From assembly GCF_026283925.1 (NCBI RefSeq), contig NZ_JAPDPF010000004.1:62001-126000 (forward strand): DNA of 64,000 nt. Direction: 5' to 3'. This stretch comes from Dyella halodurans (GTDB lineage: Bacteria > Pseudomonadota > Gammaproteobacteria > Xanthomonadales > Rhodanobacteraceae). The notes under the pieces are model-generated. The model saw nothing but the letters and a program-made list of their open reading frames with translations. It made no database searches and had not been told where the DNA came from. The position numbers and the translations under genes were made by a program. Numbering within the stretch: position 1 is the stretch's first letter; the number at the start of each line of letters is the position of its first letter. Shown here in pieces: positions 16,133 to 24,483 of this stretch.

Positions 16133-17380
16133 TCAGTCGAGAAGCCGGCGCAGTGTTTCGACAGCATCCCGCGGATGACGTCCGCGGCGCAGTTGATACA
16201 CACCCAGCTGCATCATTCGCTGCTCGAAACGATGCCAGCCCGGCTGTCGGGACGCATAGGCCTGATCGGCGCGCAGCCGTACCGCAATTTCAGCTCGGGG
16301 AATAACGCTCAACAGGGCACCGGGATCATCGGCCGGTTGGCCGGAAACGAACACCGCGCCGACCAGCTCCGGCGGAACCGCCGCGAGCCGCCCATGGCCT
16401 TGTCGCAAATCGGCTTCAAACTTCTCGACGCCACTGCGGCGACGAATGATGGGCGCCTGGCTGATCCAGCGCGTGGCTGCATCATCGTCGACGAAGCGCA
16501 GCGCATCGGCCTGCACGTGCAAGTAATTGGCGACACCGGTGGCGAGCAGGCTCTCGGGCTGCACGAACACGGCATCTTCGGCAAGAAAGTCCAGGCCCTC
16601 TAGCAGGCAGTGCAAGGCTAGGGTTGACTTGCCCGAACCGCTGGCTCCCAGCAACAGGACGCCGCGCCCGTGCTGGCCGACGCAGGCGCCATGCAAGGGC
16701 ACCAATCCAAGACCGCGCGTCGCCAAAGTGAAGACCGCAAATTCGATGAGCTCGTAACGCAGATGGTACGGATGACCGAGCATGTCCTCCGAGGCCACGA
16801 TGAGGGCGCGGTGCTGTTCGGGCGCCAAGACCACGTAGTTCGACGCATCCATCACGCCGCAGAGCAGACCCGCACCGGATTGCACACGTACCGGTGGCGG
16901 CTCGACGGCAAGCGGAAAAACCTGGCGCGGCAGCAAGCGCAGCTCGATGCGGAACTCAGGTTCGCCTATCGGGAAGTGATGTGGCGGCAGGCCGGCGTAA
17001 GCGGCCTCGACCAGATCCAACAGCGCCTCGCTGGTGCTTTCGAAGCGGAAGCATCCGCCCAGGACCTTCCGGCACACCGAGTAGCGGCGGTCGGCGGGCC
17101 GTTCGCAAAAAGGATCCGCACCGGCGTCTTGAACGTCGGCGCAGAGGACAGGGCCATCGTCGTCGATCAAAAGTTTCTGCCGTCTGATTGCCGGGCGCCG
17201 TACGGCGCGGATACGAATGCTGGCCAGTAAGTACCGCCTCGGCGGGAAAAGGTTGCGTCGGCGCCGCAGGCGGCCGCGGCTCGCCGGAACCGTGCGGCCG
17301 CACGTTGACGGCGATAGGCGGCGCGCGCGCCGATCATCTTGCCGCACCAGGCAACCGAAGCCGCACGCCGTGGCACTCAC
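16133..17380 (-). CDS. HPr kinase-related P-loop protein (HprK-related kinase A type)
   Basis: The C-terminal 200 residues match the catalytic core of HPr kinase: Walker A GASGSGKST (about 245-253 in the longest frame), LHGACV before it, and LAEDAVFVQ with the acidic Mg/phosphoacceptor-type residues after it. True HPr kinase partners are not seen, and the upstream region (SEALLDLVEAAYAGLP) fits the HprK-related kinases that occur with peptide or polysaccharide loci and nucleotidyltransferases. The frame opens with a GTG at 17380, but the first 50 residues look non-coding. The real start is therefore probably downstream, with a TTG near 17170 the only usual start codon before the conserved part. 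It is the first gene of the leftward operon and diverges from the radical SAM gene. Confidence 0.8.
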   Translation of the reverse strand: MSATACGFGCLVRQDDRRARRLSPSTCGRTVPASRGRLRRRRNLFPPRRYLLASIRIRAVRRPAIRRQKLLIDDDGPVLCADVQDAGADPFCERPADRRYSVCRKVLGGCFRFESTSEALLDLVEAAYAGLPPHHFPIGEPEFRIELRLLPRQVFPLAVEPPPVRVQSGAGLLCGVMDASNYVVLAPEQHRALIVASEDMLGHPYHLRYELIEFAVFTLATRGLGLVPLHGACVGQHGRGVLLLGASGSGKSTLALHCLLEGLDFLAEDAVFVQPESLLATGVANYLHVQADALRFVDDDAATRWISQAPIIRRRSGVEKFEADLRQGHGRLAAVPPELVGAVFVSGQPADDPGALLSVIPRAEIAVRLRADQAYASRQPGWHRFEQRMMQLGVYQLRRGRHPRDAVETLRRLLD

Positions 17381-17470
17381 TTCCAGTCAACGTCGATCGT
17401 TGGATCCGGTACGCCGGCCCGACGCCCATGCGCTGCCACAGCTTGCCCACGGCTCACGAGACCTTTTGCG

Positions 17471-18985
17471 ATGCTGAATATCCAGGTTGGACACTCCTAC
17501 TTTTTGGGCTACGACCCGAAACAGTGGGAGCGCGGCAAGCCCTATCCGCCACTCGCCACCATCCAGGTCGCCGCACTGCTGAGAGAGATGGGGCATGCCA
17601 TTACCCTGTTCGATGCGATGCTGGCCGACGGCGTCGAGGACTATCAGGCGTCCCTGCAGTCTGCACGACCGGACGTGGTGGTGATCTACGAGGACAACTT
17701 CAACTACTTGACCAAGATGTGTCTCGGCCGCATGCGCGAGGCGGCGTGCCAGATGATCGCCGAGGCACGCGCCGGCGGTGCGCGCGTGATCGTCGCGGGC
17801 TCCGACGCCTCTGACCACCCGGATGCCTTTCTTGCGGCGGGCGCGCATGCCGTGCTGATCGGCGAAGGCATCGCGGCGCTGATCGAATTAATCGGACGGC
17901 TGGAACGGGATGCGGATATCGACACGCAGGGCTGGGTAACCGGCATCGCCGGTGTCGCAACGCTGATGAACGGACAGACGCAACTGACGCGAGTCGGCGT
18001 GATGCCGCCCGATCCTCGCATGAAGGGCCGCCCCGCCTGGGACCTGGTCGACATCGAACGCTATCGCACGATGTGGCGCGAACGGCATGGCTACTTCAGC
18101 CTCAACATGGCGGCGTCACGGGGCTGCCCGTTCCGCTGCAACTGGTGCGCCAAGCCGATCTGGGGCAACCACTACAACCAACGCACGGCCGAGGACGTGG
18201 CAGCCGAGATGACTTACCTCAAACAGACGTTCAAGCCGGATCACGTCTGGCTGGCGGACGACATCTTCGGCTTCCACGTCGACTGGGTGACCGAGTTCGG
18301 TGCGCACCTGGTCGCCGCCGACGGTTCCATCCCTTTCACCATCCAGACCCGCGCCGACCTGATCAGCGAACGGATGGCCACGGCGCTGGAACATGCCGGA
18401 TGCGCGGAGGCCTGGCTGGGCGCGGAGAGCGGCAGTCAACGTGTGCTGGACGCCATGAACAAAGGCACGAAAGTCCCAGACCTCGTCGCAGCCCGTGCAC
18501 GGCTGGGAGAACACGGCATCCGCGTGGGCTTCTTCATCCAGCTCGGCTACCTGGGTGAGCAGTTGGTCGATCTGCTGGCAACCCGCGAACTGATCACGCA
18601 GGCTGTTCCGGATGACATCGGCGTCAGCGTTTCGTATCCGTTGCCAGGCACGAAATTCTACGAGCAGGTCAAGACCCAGCTTGGCGCGAAGACGCACTGG
18701 CAGGACAGCGGCGACCTGGCCATGATGTTCCGCGGCGCCTACGACTCGGACTTCTACCGTCACGTGCGTGATCTGCTGCATGAGCAGGTCATGCTGCAGC
18801 CATCGAAGGCTGCTGAAGCGCCGGCGGCTTACAGCGAAGCCATGGCAGCGCTCGATGCACGATGGGATGCGCTGATCGCCAACGAGCATGCGCACCGTTG
18901 CGTAGACGCCACCGCGTCAGCGCCCATGACGGCACAAGACACTCCCCCACCGGCCCGCCATGTTGCCGCCGCTAAAAATCGTTAA
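17471..18985 (+). CDS. B12-binding-type radical SAM protein
   Basis: A 504-residue enzyme of the BchE-like class. An N-terminal cobalamin-binding-like Rossmann domain (PPLATIQVAALLREMGHAI … VIVAGSDASDHPDAFLAAGA … GEG) is followed by the radical SAM core with the 4Fe-4S cysteines at 219, 223 and 226 (RGCPFRCNWC). Enzymes of this architecture do methylations, ring formation or other radical chemistry on diverse substrates; this one's substrate is unknown. The ATG at 17471 was chosen because conserved residues begin directly there. Its last 26 bases overlap the start of the nucleotidyltransferase gene. It heads the rightward operon opposite the HprK-like kinase. Confidence 0.9.
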   Translation: MLNIQVGHSYFLGYDPKQWERGKPYPPLATIQVAALLREMGHAITLFDAMLADGVEDYQASLQSARPDVVVIYEDNFNYLTKMCLGRMREAACQMIAEARAGGARVIVAGSDASDHPDAFLAAGAHAVLIGEGIAALIELIGRLERDADIDTQGWVTGIAGVATLMNGQTQLTRVGVMPPDPRMKGRPAWDLVDIERYRTMWRERHGYFSLNMAASRGCPFRCNWCAKPIWGNHYNQRTAEDVAAEMTYLKQTFKPDHVWLADDIFGFHVDWVTEFGAHLVAADGSIPFTIQTRADLISERMATALEHAGCAEAWLGAESGSQRVLDAMNKGTKVPDLVAARARLGEHGIRVGFFIQLGYLGEQLVDLLATRELITQAVPDDIGVSVSYPLPGTKFYEQVKTQLGAKTHWQDSGDLAMMFRGAYDSDFYRHVRDLLHEQVMLQPSKAAEAPAAYSEAMAALDARWDALIANEHAHRCVDATASAPMTAQDTPPPARHVAAAKNR

Positions 18986-20177
18986 GGCCGGCTTGCGCCG
19001 CACCACCGAAGCGCTGGCCGCGGAGTTGGCACAGCCCGGCGGGACAACGCCGGACTGGAGCGATCTCGAATGGCAGCTGGCAACGGCTGCTGCCGCTGCG
19101 CATGGGGTGTCGCCGCTGCTCTGCAGATTTTCCACCTGGCAGAAACCGGAGTGGCGACGATTTCTCGCGAGCCAGCGCGAGCATGTCGAGGAGCGCCATC
19201 GGCGCATCGCAGATCTGCTGAAGCGCATCGACGCCGGTGCCCGCACCACCGGCCTGGCCGTCGTTCCGCTGAAGGGTTCCGCGCTGCACGCCTTGGGACT
19301 CTACGCACCAGGCGAGCGGCCGATGGCCGATATTGACCTGCTGGTCCGCGAGCACGATGCCAGGCCGACGATCGAGCTGCTGCGGGAGCTCGGTTACGTG
19401 GAGTCGTTCGCGCAGTGGAAGCACCGGGTCTTCAAGCCGGCAGTGGGCACGCCCGTAGCCGCGCTGGGCGAGCACCGCGACACACCGGTCAATATCGAAC
19501 TGCATACCCGCATCCAGGAACGGCTGCCGATCTCCGCCGCCGACATCACCGAGCGGATCTATCCGCGCGAGCCGCGACCGGGTTTGAATGACTATCCGTC
19601 CAGCGGCGCCTTGATGAGCCATCTGCTGCTGCATACGGCGGGCAACATCTGCAATCGCAGCCTGCGACTGTTGCATCTGCACGACATCTCGCTGCTGGCG
19701 ATGCGCATGGCAGCGAGTGATTGGGACGTCTTGTGGGACAAGCATGCGGCCGACGCTCCCTGGTGGGCGCTGCCGCCGTTGCGCCTGCTTGCACGCTATT
19801 ACACGAATGCGGTTCCCGAAGCCGTGTTCGAGCGGCTCGAGCGCGACTGCCCTCCCCTGCTGCGGACGATTTCTCGCCGTCAGACCCTGACGCAGGTTTC
19901 GTGCTCGGAATTGTGGCTGCACGCGCTCCCTGGCATCGAGTGGTCCCGCTCCTTCGGCGAAGCCGGTCGCTACGTCAGGAGTCGTGTCAGACCGTCAGAG
20001 GAAGCCATCAAGGAACGCGCCGATATGGTACGGACACAGTTATGGCTCCAGGGTCAGGGCTGGGTCAAGCAGAACCAGGGCCGGCGCATCCTGACCATGC
20101 TCACCCGGCCGGTGCCGCGAATGGACACCATGTACGTGGTGCGCGCGGCATTCGAAGCTCCGGCTTCTGCGACTTAG
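18960..20177 (+). CDS. Nucleotidyltransferase-fold protein (NTP_transf_5 type)
   Basis: A 405-residue protein with the nucleotidyltransferase signature LKGSALHALGLY followed by PMADIDLLV, where the D-x-D pair would bind metal. This is the layout of the uncharacterised NTP_transf_5 family, often found beside HprK-related kinases, PqqD-like proteins and polysaccharide or peptide genes. The remaining 250 residues are helical with Trp/Leu/His-rich stretches (LLLHTAGNICNRSLRLLHLHDI). It may transfer a nucleotide to a small molecule, peptide or protein. The start overlaps the radical SAM stop, so the two are translationally coupled. Confidence 0.85.
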   Translation: MLPPLKIVKAGLRRTTEALAAELAQPGGTTPDWSDLEWQLATAAAAAHGVSPLLCRFSTWQKPEWRRFLASQREHVEERHRRIADLLKRIDAGARTTGLAVVPLKGSALHALGLYAPGERPMADIDLLVREHDARPTIELLRELGYVESFAQWKHRVFKPAVGTPVAALGEHRDTPVNIELHTRIQERLPISAADITERIYPREPRPGLNDYPSSGALMSHLLLHTAGNICNRSLRLLHLHDISLLAMRMAASDWDVLWDKHAADAPWWALPPLRLLARYYTNAVPEAVFERLERDCPPLLRTISRRQTLTQVSCSELWLHALPGIEWSRSFGEAGRYVRSRVRPSEEAIKERADMVRTQLWLQGQGWVKQNQGRRILTMLTRPVPRMDTMYVVRAAFEAPASAT

Positions 20178-20220
20178 CGCCTGCTTCGTGGTTCGGCAGG
20201 CATCCGGAGGGCGATGGGTG

Positions 20221-21177
20221 ATGAGCGCGCAACATCTATGCATGACCGCCGAGGAGCCATCGCTGTCCGGCATCCGGCTGCGATGCCCTCGATGCAGAAC
20301 CGACATCGGCGGATGGGACTGTCCCGCGTGCGGGTTCTCCATCGTGATCAACGACGATATCGCGCGAGCGTTGCCACCCGAATCGATCGCGCACTACGCC
20401 CGCTTCGTGGACGATTACGAACGCATAAGAGAGTCTGAAGGCCGCGGCAGCGAAAGCGCCGCCTTCTATCTCGGTCTTCCCTACCGCGATACGTCAGGAA
20501 GGCATCGCGGGCAATGGCGGATCAGGGCCCGCAGCTACGATTACCTGGCTCGGCATCTGCTGGATGGCGCCGGTCGCGGCAACAGGATCCTGGACCTCGG
20601 CGCGGGCAATGGCTGGATGAGCTTTCGCCTGGCACTGGCCGGGTATCGACCTTGTGCGGTGGATCTGCTCGCCAATGACAGCGACGGACTGGGAGCCGCC
20701 CGGCATTACCGCACGCGCCTGCCTGCACTCTTTCCGCGTTTCCAGGCCGAGATTCGCCGCCTGCCCTTCGCGGACGAACAGTTTGACGCGGCCGTGTTCA
20801 ACGCCTCCTTTCATTACGCCGAAGACTACGAGGCAAGCCTGCGTGAAGCGATGCGCTGCTTGAAAAAAGGTGGCGTGGTCATCATCAGCGATACACCTTG
20901 GTACAGCCGGCAGGAGAGCGGGGAGCAAATGCTCGCGGATCGTCGTGCGGCTTTCCGGCGAAGTCATGGCATGGCTGCTGACTCGATCGCCACGCTTGGA
21001 TTCCTTACGGATGAGCGCCTGGGCAGGATGGAAGACGCGTTATCGATCCACTGGGATGTGCATCGTCCGTGGTATGGCCTGACATGGGCCATGCGCCCCC
21101 TGGTGGCGAAATGTCGTGGCAGGAGGGAACCTTCGAGGTTTCGACTTTACGTAGCCCGCAAAAGCGCAGGATCGTGA
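20221..21177 (+). CDS. SAM-dependent methyltransferase with N-terminal zinc ribbon
   Basis: About 318 residues. The N-terminus carries two CxxC pairs (CPRC, CPAC) that suggest a small zinc-binding ribbon. A class I methyltransferase domain follows: SAM-binding ILDLGAGNGWMSFRLALAGY, acidic AVDLLANDSDG, and a central PFADEQFDAAVFNASFHYAEDY motif. The arrangement resembles methyltransferases that act on sugars or nucleotide-linked products. The ATG at 20221 has GGAGGG nine bases upstream; GTG 20188 is a longer alternative. Its TGA shares bases with the next ATG, so it is coupled to the glycosyltransferase. Confidence 0.87.
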   Translation: MSAQHLCMTAEEPSLSGIRLRCPRCRTDIGGWDCPACGFSIVINDDIARALPPESIAHYARFVDDYERIRESEGRGSESAAFYLGLPYRDTSGRHRGQWRIRARSYDYLARHLLDGAGRGNRILDLGAGNGWMSFRLALAGYRPCAVDLLANDSDGLGAARHYRTRLPALFPRFQAEIRRLPFADEQFDAAVFNASFHYAEDYEASLREAMRCLKKGGVVIISDTPWYSRQESGEQMLADRRAAFRRSHGMAADSIATLGFLTDERLGRMEDALSIHWDVHRPWYGLTWAMRPLVAKCRGRREPSRFRLYVARKSAGS

Positions 21178-22172
21178 TGAATTCAGCTCTACGCAGCACC
21201 CATGTGTCCAAACCGGTCATGGGCGAAACGGGCCGGGTCGCACCATCCGGCATGCCGGCGACCGAAATACCGGTGGTTTCGGTCGTGCTGCCGACCTACA
21301 ACCGCTTGCCGCTGCTGCGCGAGGCTATTGCATCGATAGTCAGGCAAACATTCGGCGACTGGGAGCTCATCGTCGTCGACGACGGTTCCACCGACGACAC
21401 GCGTGGTTATCTCGAAGCGATCGATGATCCAAGAGTCCGGCCGCTCTGGATGGAGCACCGCGGTGATCTCACCTCAGCACGCAGCGCCGGCCTCAAGCAC
21501 GCGCGCAGCAAGTGGGTGGCATTTCTTGATTCGGACGACGTGTGGCTGCCCATAAAACTGGAAGTGCAACTGCGCCGGCTCGCCGCGCAGCCTGAATGCA
21601 GGTGGAGCTACACGGGATACTCGCTGATCGACACGGAGGGGGCGTCGCTGCCGGAGCGGTCGGACCTCCTGCCTCGGCCGGTTTCCGGGTACATCCTCGA
21701 ACCATTGCTTCGGTTCAAACTCTCGACGCCGGTCCCGACCATGCTTGTGCAGCGATCGCTGATCGAGGAGATCGGCGGGTTCGACGAAGCCATCCCCATT
21801 CATTCCGACTACGACTTCGCGCTGCGACTCGCTGCACACAGCGAGGTCCTCGCGTTACCCGATATCTTGACGCTGGTTCGCGAACACCCGGACAGGACCA
21901 CCGCGCGCTTGCGCCTCGCGGAACTTTGCGCCGATCAGGAGCGCGTGTTCCGCAAAGCCGCGGCGGCCACGACGGACCCGAAAATGAGGGTGCTGTGCCT
22001 GCACCAGTGCGCGATGCAACTGGCAGGACAGGCGGCGGCATTGTCGCGGGAAAGGTCACACGGGGCCGCGTTCGCTGCACTGGTTCGCGCGGCCCGCATC
22101 ACACCTTTCAACGGCGTGGTCTGGAGAACCGCGGCGGGATGCGCGGTGCGGGCGTTGGGAGCGTTCAAATAA
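21177..22172 (+). CDS. GT2-family glycosyltransferase
   Basis: A 331-residue inverting glycosyltransferase of the GT-A fold. Nucleotide-sugar binding shows in SVVLPTYNRLPLLREAIASI, IVVDDGSTDDT, and FLDSDDVWLP with the metal-binding acidic triad. The later part (GGFDEAIPIHSDYDFALRLA) holds the ED-type catalytic region. It would transfer a sugar to a lipid-linked or small acceptor at the cytoplasmic face of the membrane. It is last in the rightward operon and converges with the polysaccharide operon, with about 65 bases between the stops. Confidence 0.9.
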   Translation: MNSALRSTHVSKPVMGETGRVAPSGMPATEIPVVSVVLPTYNRLPLLREAIASIVRQTFGDWELIVVDDGSTDDTRGYLEAIDDPRVRPLWMEHRGDLTSARSAGLKHARSKWVAFLDSDDVWLPIKLEVQLRRLAAQPECRWSYTGYSLIDTEGASLPERSDLLPRPVSGYILEPLLRFKLSTPVPTMLVQRSLIEEIGGFDEAIPIHSDYDFALRLAAHSEVLALPDILTLVREHPDRTTARLRLAELCADQERVFRKAAAATTDPKMRVLCLHQCAMQLAGQAAALSRERSHGAAFAALVRAARITPFNGVVWRTAAGCAVRALGAFK

Positions 22173-22236
22173 AGACGTGAATCACGATCAGGCTGGACGC
22201 CGCATCGCCGCCCGGTGCCACGCTCAGGCACTCGCT

Positions 22237-23346
22237 TCACCGTGCCACGAGAGGAGTGTATTGAGGATACAAAGCCTGGAACGCCTGAACGGTGCAATCG
22301 GCGTCCTCCAATATCGCGCGACGCTGCGCTGCCCTGGCCAGTCCGAGCCGCAGTTCCTCATCGGCAAGCATGCGATGGATGGCGTTCGCCAATGCATCGC
22401 CGTCCCCGACGGGCACGGCCAGGGCCGCCGACGGCGACCACTCCGCGAAATGCCCGACCGCGGTACCGACCGCAGGCACGCCTGCCACCGCGGCTTCCAG
22501 CAGCACCAGTGGGCCGGCCTCGTGCAACGAAGACATCACCAGCAGATCGGCCGACTCCATGAGGGGGCGCAGTTCGCGCTGCGTCTTGAAGCCAAGGAAA
22601 CTGACGCAGCGTTCCAACCCGAGTTGGCGGGCCAATTGCTGCATCTCGCCCTGCAGCGTGTCCATGCCGACGATATCCATCTGGAATTCCAGACCCGCTT
22701 CAAGCAAGGCCACCAGCGCCCGTAACAGGGTCGGTTGATCCTTGACGCGATTGAGGCTGGCGACGTGAATCAGCCGCGCCGGCCCTGCGCTGCGCTCACG
22801 CGGCGCCAGCGGTGGCCAGCGGTGCAAGTCCACACCAAGCGGCACGCGCCGGGCGTTGAGGCCAAGCGCCTGCAGCGAATCGATGATCGGCGCGCTGGCT
22901 GCGGTGATGGCATTGGCGCCGCGAAGTACGCACGCCTCTTGCAGCCGCCCTTTCCAGTTCTGTCGTCCGCCGTAGGCGATCTCGCGCAAGGCGACCAGCT
23001 CGCCGCCGGCGATATGCACCAGGCTCGGCAAGCGCAACGACTTCGCCGCGACGACGGCGATCAGGCTGCAAGCACCGGAAAAGATGGCATGAACCAGATC
23101 GAATGGCGCGCGTCGATGCTCCGCGCGGATCGCCGCGATCGCGCGCAGCCGGGTCCAGCCGTCGCCGATGTTGTGAATCGTGGCCCCGGCAAGCTCCCAG
23201 CGGCCCGCGGTCGGCTCCTGGCGCAGCGCGAAGACATGGACTTCGTGCGTCCGCGCCATCCGTTCGATCAGGGCCAGCAATGCCGGGATCACGCGATGGT
23301 CACCGGTACGATCCACGCCGCCCGGGATCACCAGCGCCAGCTTCAT
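22237..23346 (-). CDS. GT4-family glycosyltransferase
   Basis: A 369-residue GT-B fold retaining glycosyltransferase. The N-terminal domain opens with LALVIPGGVDRTGDHRVIPAL; the C-terminal domain has LIHVASLNRVKDQPTLLRAL and the conserved SSLHEAGPLVLLEAAVAGVPAVGT with the E-x7-E pair that holds the donor. The ATG at 23346 was chosen because the first 59 residues of the longer frame are Arg-rich shadow sequence. Its ATG overlaps the stop of the preceding GT4 gene by four bases. It is the last gene of the leftward polysaccharide operon. Confidence 0.92.
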   Translation of the reverse strand: MKLALVIPGGVDRTGDHRVIPALLALIERMARTHEVHVFALRQEPTAGRWELAGATIHNIGDGWTRLRAIAAIRAEHRRAPFDLVHAIFSGACSLIAVVAAKSLRLPSLVHIAGGELVALREIAYGGRQNWKGRLQEACVLRGANAITAASAPIIDSLQALGLNARRVPLGVDLHRWPPLAPRERSAGPARLIHVASLNRVKDQPTLLRALVALLEAGLEFQMDIVGMDTLQGEMQQLARQLGLERCVSFLGFKTQRELRPLMESADLLVMSSLHEAGPLVLLEAAVAGVPAVGTAVGHFAEWSPSAALAVPVGDGDALANAIHRMLADEELRLGLARAAQRRAILEDADCTVQAFQALYPQYTPLVAR

Positions 23347-24482
23347 GGTGTCCTCCGACGCCGGTCGTCCTGGACCTGGGCGTAAGCGTCGGCCCACTGA
23401 CGGCCCACGGCTGCGAATGACAGCGCGGCGTCGAAGTGCGCGCGCACTTGCGCCGAGGACGGCCTGTTCGCCACCGCATCGACCAGCGCATCGGCCAGCC
23501 GTGCCGCGTCGCCGCGGGGCCAAAGGTGACCGACGCGACTGCCACTGATCAACGCGCGGAAGGCGGGAATATCCGTGACTACCGGCGTCAAGCCACAGGC
23601 CAACGCCTCCAGTACGACATAGCCGCAGCTCTCGGTGAGGCTGCCCGAGACGAGCAGATCCGCCGCTCGCATGAGTGTTTCGACCTGCTCATGAGCGACC
23701 TTGCCGAGCAGGTGCACGCGTCCGCTGAGTCGGGGATCCTGTGCGACCCGAGCTTGCACCTCATTGAGCAGCGGCGCACTGCCGAACGCACACCACAGCT
23801 GCAGGTCGGGCAGCTGCAGCGTGGCCTTGGCCACACCCTCGAGCACGCTCAACGGGTCCTTGCCGGCGCTCAGGTGTCCCACCGAAAGCACGCATGGATC
23901 GCCGTAAAGACCCGTCTGCGTGCGCGCGTCGGCGCGACTCCCGGGGGTGAAACGGCTGCTCGATTCCGGTATCGCGAACAGCCGCGCGTTGGGCCCAAAC
24001 AATCCCACGCGGGTGAAGCGTCGCGCCAGCTCGGACGCCGTGAAGGAGACGCCGTCAATGGCCGCATACCAGCGCCGCCACCGCGGCCGCCGCCACCAGC
24101 GCGGCGGCCCGTCGGCGTGGTCCTGCATGAGGATGGGCAGTTGTGGCTGGCACTGCGATATGGCGAAAGCGTCCCCGGCAAAGGCCAGGCTGTGCCCGTG
24201 CAACACGTCTGCCTTGAGCTCGGCGAGCAGACCGGCGTAACGGTGCCCCCGGCTTGCAGCCGCGTCCAGTCCCCTCACATCGATGAAGTGGTAGTCGATG
24301 CCGTTGCGCGTGATCAGCGCCTCGCGTGCCGCCGCCTGCACCACCGAAACCCGGGTTCCGCCACTGGCGACCACCTCGGCAATGTCCACCAGCGAGTGCC
24401 ATTGCTCGAGCACCTCGGCCGGCGCAAGACGCTCCGGCGCAGGCAGGAAATTGATCTGCGCGACGTGCATGGCCGACGCCAT
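23343..24482 (-). CDS. GT4-family glycosyltransferase
   Basis: A 379-residue GT-B fold enzyme. It starts with a membrane-facing N-terminal domain (ADVLHGHSLAFAGDAFAIS) and carries the donor-site block LSVGHLSAGKDPLSVLEG and SGSLTESCGYVVLEALACGLTPVVTD with the E-x7-E signature. It probably adds one sugar to the growing undecaprenyl-linked repeat unit. Start ATG 24482 follows the radical SAM stop by one base (TAG-G-ATG); an ATG 12 bases further in is also possible. It is part of the same operon as the radical SAM block. Confidence 0.92.
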   Translation of the reverse strand: MASAMHVAQINFLPAPERLAPAEVLEQWHSLVDIAEVVASGGTRVSVVQAAAREALITRNGIDYHFIDVRGLDAAASRGHRYAGLLAELKADVLHGHSLAFAGDAFAISQCQPQLPILMQDHADGPPRWWRRPRWRRWYAAIDGVSFTASELARRFTRVGLFGPNARLFAIPESSSRFTPGSRADARTQTGLYGDPCVLSVGHLSAGKDPLSVLEGVAKATLQLPDLQLWCAFGSAPLLNEVQARVAQDPRLSGRVHLLGKVAHEQVETLMRAADLLVSGSLTESCGYVVLEALACGLTPVVTDIPAFRALISGSRVGHLWPRGDAARLADALVDAVANRPSSAQVRAHFDAALSFAAVGRQWADAYAQVQDDRRRRTP

Positions 24483-24483
24483 C

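Noticed and set aside
16956-17303. Minus-strand frame with a Pro-rich start considered as a PqqD-like or precursor gene
   Set aside because: It runs inside and across the HprK-like frame, lacks PqqD residues and has Arg-rich shadow composition.
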